Assembly (NCBI GenBank): GCA_963764585.1
Contig: CAVXTB010000011.1
Span: forward strand, 310,001 to 374,000
Direction: 5' to 3'
Length of the DNA stretch: 64,000 bases
DNA from: JAOPZW01 sp963764585
GTDB lineage: Bacteria > Actinomycetota > Thermoleophilia > Solirubrobacterales > Solirubrobacteraceae
This document shows, piece after piece, positions 58,558-64,000 of the stretch. Position numbers and translations under genes: made by a program. The notes under the pieces were generated by a model. It saw only the letters and a program-made list of their open reading frames with translations, did no database searches and had not been told where the DNA came from. Position 1 is the first letter of the stretch; each line of letters opens with the position of its first letter.

Positions 58558-60122
58558 TCCACTGGCGCCGCGGCGGCCGGCATCGCCGCGGCGATGCGGG
58601 TGCCGGAGCCGTGCGGGCTCTCGACCGCGAAAGTGCCGCCGACGGCCTCGACGCGATGGCGCAGGCCCTCGAGGCCGCGCCCGGGGGTCTCGCCCGCGCC
58701 GCCGACGCCGTCGTCGACGATCTCGATGCGCAGCGTGTCCGCCTCCCACCTCGCGCTCACGTCGATGCGCGACGCGTGCGCATAGCGCTGCGCGTTGGTG
58801 GCGGCCTCGGCGAAGACGTAGTACGCGGTGGCCTCCGCCGTCGCGTCGAGCCGCGTGGACGGCGCGTCGAGGACCGTTATCGGGACCGACGAGCGCGCGG
58901 CGACGCTCTTGATGGCCGCGCCCAGGCCGTCGTTGAGCGCGACCGGGTGGATGCCGTGCGCGATCTGGCGCAGCTCGTCGATGGCGAGCGACACCTCGAC
59001 GCCGGCGTCCTCGATGACCGGCACGCCCCTCTCGGGGACGAGCCGGACCTCATCGGCGGCGAGGCCGAGCCCGACCACGAGCGCGGTCAGGCGCTGCTGG
59101 GCGCCGTCATGCAGATCGTGGCGCAGGCGCCTGCGCTCGCTCTCGGTGGCCTCGACGAGCCGCGAGCGCGACGCCGCCAGGCGCGCGGCGAACGCCTCGC
59201 GCTCCGCCACCACGGCGGCCAGGAACAGCGTCGACAGCGCGGCCGCGGCGAGGAAGAGCTGCGTCGCCAGCACGCTGTGCGAGATCGAGCTGAAGACGAA
59301 CGGACCCTCGAGGTGCGTCGTGTTCCAGACCGCGAAGCCGACCGTCGTCGCGATGGCGGCCGTCGCGCCGCGCTCGCCGAACCGCAGCGCCGCCCAGATC
59401 AGCGGCGGGAAGACGAGGTAGGCCAGGGACTCGTGGGTGCGGAACGCCAGCTCGCTCACGCCGGCCACGGCGAGGATCATCAGCGCCGCCTCGACGCCGC
59501 GAGCGCGCGGCCAGTGTCGTGGCAGCGGCCGGTACCAGGCGAGCGCGGCCGGGACGACGACGAGCGCGCCGGCGAAGTCGCCGAGCCACCAGGTGCGCCA
59601 GACGTCCGGCACGTCGTCTGCCCCGATGACGTCCCCTAGGCTCAGCGACAGCGCGCCGATGGTCGCGCTGACCGCCACGCCGGCGCCGATCGCAACCACC
59701 ATGCGGCCGAGGTTGCCCACGCTCCGCAACGGGGTGCCGTCGCGGATCAGCCGCCGCATCAGCAGCGTCGCGACGAGCGCTTCCAGCACGTTGCCGCAGG
59801 TCTGGCCGACGGCGGAGCCGACCGGCAGCATGGCGTAGTCGTTGACGAGCAGGTCGCCGATCAGCACGCCGGGCCAGAGGCCGACGCCGCCGAGGTACAG
59901 GAACGAGAGCGCCACGCCGACCGGCAGCCACATGATCGCGGCGACCGGCCCTGCGAACTCGAGCTCGTAGCCGACGTGCGCGGCGACGTAGTAGGTCGCC
60001 GCGAGCCCGACGATCTGCAGCAGGTACCGGCCACGGCGCAGCGCGAGCCGCCGCACGACGTGCGCACGCGGCGAGCCCGGCAGCGCTGCTGCCTTGACAG
60101 CGGTCGTCACCACGCAAAGCAT
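58554..60122 (-). CDS. NarL-type sensor histidine kinase with MASE1-like membrane domain
   Basis: 522 residues. About eight membrane helices come first (MASE1-like, with AIMWLPVGVALSFLYLGG and NDYAMLPVGSAVGQTCGN). A HisKA_3 dimerisation helix carries the phosphorylated His in RRLRHDLHDGAQQRL, and the HATPase domain has the N-box ATNAQRY and G-box DDGVGG. It phosphorylates a NarL-type regulator; the adjacent divergent regulator at 60154, whose start is only 31 bp away, is the obvious partner. The signal sensed is unknown. Confidence 0.9.
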   Translation of the reverse strand: MLCVVTTAVKAAALPGSPRAHVVRRLALRRGRYLLQIVGLAATYYVAAHVGYELEFAGPVAAIMWLPVGVALSFLYLGGVGLWPGVLIGDLLVNDYAMLPVGSAVGQTCGNVLEALVATLLMRRLIRDGTPLRSVGNLGRMVVAIGAGVAVSATIGALSLSLGDVIGADDVPDVWRTWWLGDFAGALVVVPAALAWYRPLPRHWPRARGVEAALMILAVAGVSELAFRTHESLAYLVFPPLIWAALRFGERGATAAIATTVGFAVWNTTHLEGPFVFSSISHSVLATQLFLAAAALSTLFLAAVVAEREAFAARLAASRSRLVEATESERRRLRHDLHDGAQQRLTALVVGLGLAADEVRLVPERGVPVIEDAGVEVSLAIDELRQIAHGIHPVALNDGLGAAIKSVAARSSVPITVLDAPSTRLDATAEATAYYVFAEAATNAQRYAHASRIDVSARWEADTLRIEIVDDGVGGAGETPGRGLEGLRHRVEAVGGTFAVESPHGSGTRIAAAMPAAAAPVD

Positions 60123-60153
60123 CCTCTGTTCAGCGCCCGCGCGCCAGATCCCC

Positions 60154-60846
60154 ATGGATGTCGACAGCGAGCCCCAGGATCGCCCCATCCGCGTCGTCTA
60201 CGCCGACGACTCGTTCCTGATGCGCGCGGCACTTGCGCGGGTGCTCGAGCGGCTCCCGGGTGTGGAGGTGCTGTCGGGATGCGACGACGGCGACGCGCTG
60301 CTCGCCGCGGTGGCCGAGCAGCATCCCGACGTCGTCGTGACCGACGTGCGGATGCCGCCGTCGGGCGACGACGAGGGCATCCGCGTCGCCAACCGCCTGC
60401 GCGCGCTGAACCCGGGCATCGGGGTCGTGGTCCTCACCCAGTACGCCGAGCCGCGCTACGCGCTCGAGCTGGTCGACGGGGGCGCGGAGGGGCGCGGCTA
60501 CCTGCTCAAGGAGCGCGTCAAGGATCCCGGCGAGCTGCGTGTGGCGATCGAGACGGTCGCCCACGGCGGCTCGGTGTTCGATCCCGACATCGTCCGGCTG
60601 CTCGTCGCCGGCACGCCCGTGCCCGGCACGCCGCTCGCCGACCTGACGGCGCGCGAGCGTCAGGTGCTCGGCGAGATGGCGCAGGGCAAGAGCAACGCCG
60701 CCATCGCCGACAGCCTCGTCCTCACCAAGAAGGCGATCGAGCGCCACATCGGCTCGATCTTCCTCAAGCTCGGCCTGCCCGAGGAGCAGGTCGTGAGCCG
60801 GCGCGTGTCGGCCGTCCTGCTCTATCTGGCCGCCGACGAGGGATAG
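60154..60846 (+). CDS. NarL-family response regulator
   Basis: 230 residues. The receiver has an acidic pair in VVYADDSF, phosphoacceptor Asp64 in VVVTDVRMPP and a lysine in YLLKERVKDP; the output domain is a LuxR HTH (LTARERQVLGEMAQGKSNAA, then LTKKAIERHIGSIFLKLGL). It is divergent from the kinase gene. ATG 60154 is preferred to 60094, which lies within the kinase gene on the other strand. Confidence 0.9.
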   Translation: MDVDSEPQDRPIRVVYADDSFLMRAALARVLERLPGVEVLSGCDDGDALLAAVAEQHPDVVVTDVRMPPSGDDEGIRVANRLRALNPGIGVVVLTQYAEPRYALELVDGGAEGRGYLLKERVKDPGELRVAIETVAHGGSVFDPDIVRLLVAGTPVPGTPLADLTARERQVLGEMAQGKSNAAIADSLVLTKKAIERHIGSIFLKLGLPEEQVVSRRVSAVLLYLAADEG

Positions 60847-60938
60847 GCGCCCGTTCGCGGCGGGGTGGTGTGCGCTCTCCACCGGTTGGGGGGCATGCTC
60901 CATTGTGGGTCTCGCCTCGGTCTTGGCACTCTCGCACC

Positions 60939-63596
60939 ATGCGAGGCGTGACCCGGCAGCTCGCCGCGGTGCCGCGCATGCCTGCGGCGACCGTGAGTCG
61001 TCAACGGCTGTTCGACGCCGTCGACGTCGGCGTCCAGGACTCGCTGACGCTGGTGGCCGCGCCGGCGGGCTCGGGCAAGAGCGCGCTGCTGAGCTCGTGG
61101 ATCGCGGCAGGCCGCGCCCCGGGTCCTGTCGCGTGGCTGTCGTTCGACGGCGGCGACGTCGACCCCGGTCGCTTCTGGAGCGCGCTGATCGACACGCTGT
61201 CGCACGCCACCGGCGACGCCCGCCTGAGAGCCGTGGGGGCCGGCCCGGGCGAGACGATGGACACCGCCGTCGTGCTCCCGGCGCTCGTCGATGCGCTCGG
61301 CCTGCGCGTGGAGCCCATCGTGCTCGTCCTCGACGAGTTCCACGAGGCGGCCGACGCCGTGCAGGCGGACCTGGCACGGCTGGTGCGCTTCCCTCCGCCC
61401 GCGCTGCGGCTGGTGATCGTGACGCGCGCCGATCCAGAGCTCGGACTGGGCCGGCTGCGGCTCGAGGGGCGGCTGGCCGAGATTCGCGCACGCGACCTCG
61501 CGTTCACGCTGCGCGAGACGGCGGAGCTGTTCGCCGCGCACGAGGTGACCGTCGCATCCGACGACCTGGCCAGGCTCTGGCAGCGCACCGAGGGCTGGGC
61601 GGCCGGGCTGTGCCTCGCGGCGCTGTCGCTGCGCGACCATCCCGAGCCGGCGCGGTTCGTCGAGCGCTTCGCAGGCACTGACGCCGCCGTCAGCGACTAC
61701 CTGGTCAGCGAGGTGCTCGCCCGCCAGCCGCCGGACCTGCGCGACTTCCTGCTGCGCACGTCGATCGCCGACCCGATCTGCGGCGAGCTCGCCGATGCCC
61801 TGACCGGCAGCTCGAACGGGCAGCAGGTGCTCGGTCGCCTCGAGCACGGCGGCGCGCTGCTGACCGCGCTCGACGAGCACGGCATCTGGTACCGCTATCA
61901 CGCGCTCTTCGCCGAGCTGTTGCGGGCGGAGCTGCGCGCACGCGACGGAGACCGGGTCGACGAGCTGCACCGGCGCGCGGCCGCGTGGCTCGCCGGGCGC
62001 GGCGACGACGCCGCCGCGCTGCGGCACGTCGCCGCGGCGCACGCCTGGGATCTGGGAGCCGACCTCGTCGTCGAGCGCTGGATCGACCTGCTCATCGACG
62101 GCGAGATCGCCACCCTGCGGCCGATCATCGGCGCGATGCCGCGCGAGCGCATCGCGGCCTGCCCGGAGCTGTCGCTGGCCTTCGGGGCCGCGCTGCTGGC
62201 CCTCGGCAAGCAGGAGCAGGCCGACGCGGTCCTGCGCGGCGCCGACGGAGGCGAGGCGAGGGTGCCCGCCGAGCGCCGCTCGCACTTCGCCGCGGCGGTC
62301 GCCGCGATCCGGCTCTACGAAGGGCGCATCCGCGGCGATCCCGCGCCGGCGCTGCGCGAGGCCCAACAGCGGCTGGCGGCCCACCGCGAGCTCAGGGGAG
62401 ACGAAGCCACCGCGGCGCTGCGCAGCCTGGTCCTCACGCAGCTCGGGATCGCCGAGCTGTGGACCGGCGACCTCGACGCCGCGGTCGCGGACCTCGAGCG
62501 CGCCCGGGCGGTTGCCGCCGAGGAGGGTGGCCACCGGACGGTGCTCGGCGCGACCGCATATCTCGCGCTGGCGAGCCTGATCCGCGGCGAGTTCACCCGC
62601 GCGGTCCGCCGGGCCGACGACGCGCTGGCGGTCGCCGAGCTCCACGGCTGGGCGCGATCCGAGCCGGCGGGCGCGGCGCTGTGCGTGCTCGCCGCCGTGT
62701 CGATCCAGCGCCACCAGCTCGACGATGCCGAGCGCCTGCTCGCCGAGGCGGCCGTCGCGCTGCGCGACACGCGCGATCGGCCGCTGCGATCCGTGCACGC
62801 GCTCAATCGCGTGCTCCTGCTGAGCGATCGCGGCGACAAGGACGCCGCCCTCGCCCTCCTGCAGGCCACGCGCGAGCAGCTCGGCGACTGGCCGGTGCTC
62901 GCGCCGATGCGCAACTTCGTGACCGCCCAGGAGGGCCTGCTGCGCGCGGCCAACGGCGAGGCCGAAGCGGGGCGGGCGCTGCTCGAGCGCGCCGGGCGCG
63001 CGATCCGGGGCTCGGTCACGGTCGCCAACGCGACGGCGCGGCTCGACCTGCGCGACGGCAAGCCCGCCCAGGCGCGCGCGACGCTCGGGCCGCATCTCGA
63101 CGACGGCGCTTGCAACGGCAGCCCGCTGCCCGAGCGGGCCGAGGCGTGGCTGCTCGACGCGCTGGCGGCCGACGCGCTCGCCGAGCACGACGCGGCGGCG
63201 CAGTCGCTGGAGCGCGCGCTCGACCTGGCCGAGCCGGCAGGCCTGCGACGGATCCTCGTCGTTCAGGGTGCCGCGGCCGGGCCCCTGCTGCGCCGTCATG
63301 GCCGTTACGGGACGGCCCACCCGGCGATGATCGGCGAGGCGCTCGACGCGGTCGAACGTGCGGGGCGCACGGGGTCGCGCCCGGCTCCGGCGCTGCTGGC
63401 CGAGCCGCTGAGCGAGCGCGAGCAGGCGATCCTGCGCTACCTGCCGACGATGATGTCCAACCAGGAGATCGCCGGCGAGCTGTTCGTGTCGGTCAACACG
63501 GTCAAGACGCATCTGAAGGCGATCTACCGCAAGCTCGAGGCACCGGGGCGCCGCGAGGCGGTCAGCCGCGCGCGCGACCTCGGGCTCATGCCCTGA
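60939..63596 (+). CDS. MalT-like LuxR-family regulator 2
   Basis: 885-residue paralogue of the regulator at 55885 with the same order: Walker A APAGSGKS (41-48), Walker B VLVLDEFHEAAD, the long helical array and the HTH. The N-terminus lacks the TKFAVPR segment and starts RQLAAVPRMPAATVSRQRLF, so the first 10-15 residues differ. The 3' HTH region is identical in DNA to that of copy 1. The two genes probably arose by duplication, with gene conversion of the end. No target operon is adjacent. Confidence 0.9.
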   Translation: MRGVTRQLAAVPRMPAATVSRQRLFDAVDVGVQDSLTLVAAPAGSGKSALLSSWIAAGRAPGPVAWLSFDGGDVDPGRFWSALIDTLSHATGDARLRAVGAGPGETMDTAVVLPALVDALGLRVEPIVLVLDEFHEAADAVQADLARLVRFPPPALRLVIVTRADPELGLGRLRLEGRLAEIRARDLAFTLRETAELFAAHEVTVASDDLARLWQRTEGWAAGLCLAALSLRDHPEPARFVERFAGTDAAVSDYLVSEVLARQPPDLRDFLLRTSIADPICGELADALTGSSNGQQVLGRLEHGGALLTALDEHGIWYRYHALFAELLRAELRARDGDRVDELHRRAAAWLAGRGDDAAALRHVAAAHAWDLGADLVVERWIDLLIDGEIATLRPIIGAMPRERIAACPELSLAFGAALLALGKQEQADAVLRGADGGEARVPAERRSHFAAAVAAIRLYEGRIRGDPAPALREAQQRLAAHRELRGDEATAALRSLVLTQLGIAELWTGDLDAAVADLERARAVAAEEGGHRTVLGATAYLALASLIRGEFTRAVRRADDALAVAELHGWARSEPAGAALCVLAAVSIQRHQLDDAERLLAEAAVALRDTRDRPLRSVHALNRVLLLSDRGDKDAALALLQATREQLGDWPVLAPMRNFVTAQEGLLRAANGEAEAGRALLERAGRAIRGSVTVANATARLDLRDGKPAQARATLGPHLDDGACNGSPLPERAEAWLLDALAADALAEHDAAAQSLERALDLAEPAGLRRILVVQGAAAGPLLRRHGRYGTAHPAMIGEALDAVERAGRTGSRPAPALLAEPLSEREQAILRYLPTMMSNQEIAGELFVSVNTVKTHLKAIYRKLEAPGRREAVSRARDLGLMP
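63382..63538 (+). repeat. Near-3' segment identical to 58343-58499
   Basis: Second copy of the 157-base identical block. It encodes the HTH of MalT-like regulator 2. Divergence resumes exactly at the codon after LE in KLEAPGRRE. Confidence 0.9.
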
Positions 63597-63602
63597 CGCA
63601 GC

Positions 63603-63830
63603 TCAGGTCCGGTTGTGCCCGGCGGGCAGGCGGCGCACCTCGACCAGCTCGAGGCCGAGCGCCTGCAGGCGATGCAGCAGACCGTGCAGCTCGGCCTGGT
63701 CGCGGACGGGACCGTGCAGGATCGTCTCGACGTGCTCGACGTCGCTCTCGAGCGGATCGAACGTCGCAAGCACGGCGCTGCTCACGCGCCCGCGGATGCG
63801 GATCTCGTAGCGAGCCTCAGTCGAAGCCAT
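63603..63830 (-). CDS. Small hypothetical protein (75 aa)
   Basis: From ATG 63830 it encodes RYEIRIRGRVSSAVLATFDP, then VEHVETILHGPVRDQAELHG and LHRLQALGLELVEVRRLP, a pattern seen in short actinobacterial proteins of about 75-80 residues of unknown function. GAGGCGAG lies 3-4 nt before the ATG. TCACCC element 7 faces it, giving a 39-nt leader. Its 3' end is 6 bp from the convergent MalT-like gene. Confidence 0.7.
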   Translation of the reverse strand: MASTEARYEIRIRGRVSSAVLATFDPLESDVEHVETILHGPVRDQAELHGLLHRLQALGLELVEVRRLPAGHNRT

Positions 63831-63869
63831 TCGCTCGCCTCGCAGACGCAGCTGTGGACATCGCGTCAG

Positions 63870-63915
63870 AGCCTTGCGGCTGGCAGGGTGAGCCATCGTC
63901 ACCCCTGCGGGGTGA
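63870..63915 (-). promoter_or_regulatory. TCACCC promoter element 7 (75-aa protein gene)
   Basis: Read on the minus strand: TCACCC 63915-63910, N5, GGGTGA 63904-63899, N7, TCACCC 63891-63886, N10, AAGGCT 63875-63870, then 39 nt to ATG 63830. Confidence 0.75.
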
Positions 63916-63924
63916 TCGCAGGGC

Positions 63925-63970
63925 TCACCCGTCACGGGTGAGGACAAGTCACCCGTGGCGGGCGGATCGT
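63925..63970 (+). promoter_or_regulatory. TCACCC promoter element 8 (gene beyond the window)
   Basis: TCACCC 63925-63930, N5, GGGTGA 63936-63941, N7, TCACCC 63949-63954, N10, GATCGT 63965-63970. No start codon follows in the last 30 bases at leaderless distance, so the gene it drives should begin just beyond the window, with a leader. Confidence 0.75.
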
Positions 63971-64000
63971 CGCGCGGTACGGGTCGCTCGCGAGCGGCCG

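Overview
The window is 64 kb of very GC-rich DNA with dense, mostly overlapping genes and many GTG starts. Several promoters sit 5-7 nt from the start codon, as in leaderless transcripts. Protein types (MalT-like LuxR regulators, DUF7144 and SHOCT proteins, rbsABC-type transporters, NarL systems) point to an actinobacterium, most likely Thermoleophilia/Solirubrobacterales (Conexibacter-like). This is inferred from style and gene content, not from a marker gene. No rRNA, tRNA, CRISPR array, insertion sequence or phage gene was recognised.

Layout. 1-6.4 kb: NAD+ DNA ligase, a Gfo/Idh oxidoreductase-ThuA pair, a VOC protein, and an LLM flavin oxidoreductase-hydrolase pair. 6.4-11.5 kb: a sugar-type ABC operon ending in a GMC oxidoreductase, with a palindrome in its promoter region. 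11.6-21.4 kb: an HD protein, two convergent GH16-like secreted proteins, and a tightly overlapped minus-strand operon (glmS, polysaccharide deacetylase, processive GT2, 53-aa membrane protein, large secreted deacetylase) that looks like a glucosamine-polymer exopolysaccharide locus. A LuxR regulator lies upstream. 21.5-30.2 kb: MMPL exporter with divergent MarR regulator, zinc-ribbon membrane protein, VWA pair, ECF sigma factor with ArsR-type regulator, methyltransferase. 30.4-35.4 kb: a GH2 lipoprotein, two esterases and an ATP-grasp protein in one overlapping set. 35.5-41.8 kb: beta-propeller protein, TetR beside a cupin remnant, acyl-CoA synthetase, DUF899 protein, peroxiredoxin. 41.8-47.3 kb: a broken homocysteine-methyltransferase/methyltransferase fusion, a large ATPase-LuxR regulator, a 387-bp imperfect inverted repeat, and an SDR without its active site. 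47.3-55.7 kb: small secreted and membrane proteins, many apparently stress-related. 55.9-63.8 kb: two paralogous MalT-like regulators flanking a divergent NarL-type kinase/regulator pair.

The most striking observation is a recurrent promoter architecture between 48.2 and 64.0 kb. A palindrome TCACCC-N5-GGGTGA is followed by N7, a third TCACCC half-site, N10 and a -10 box of form NANNNT. It occurs ten times in gene-facing orientation (eight palindromes, two of them shared by divergent genes) with invariant spacing. It predicts leaderless starts 5-7 nt after the -10 box for five genes, and three other targets have leaders with a ribosome site. The targets are mostly small membrane proteins (HdeD-like, RDD-like, DUF7144, UPF0104 flippase, a YihY remnant), a SHOCT protein and a metallo-beta-lactamase-fold protein. 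I read this as one regulon, probably for envelope or general stress. Its regulator is unknown.

The same half of the window holds several internally deleted or active-site-less genes, so it appears to be under active decay or remodelling.
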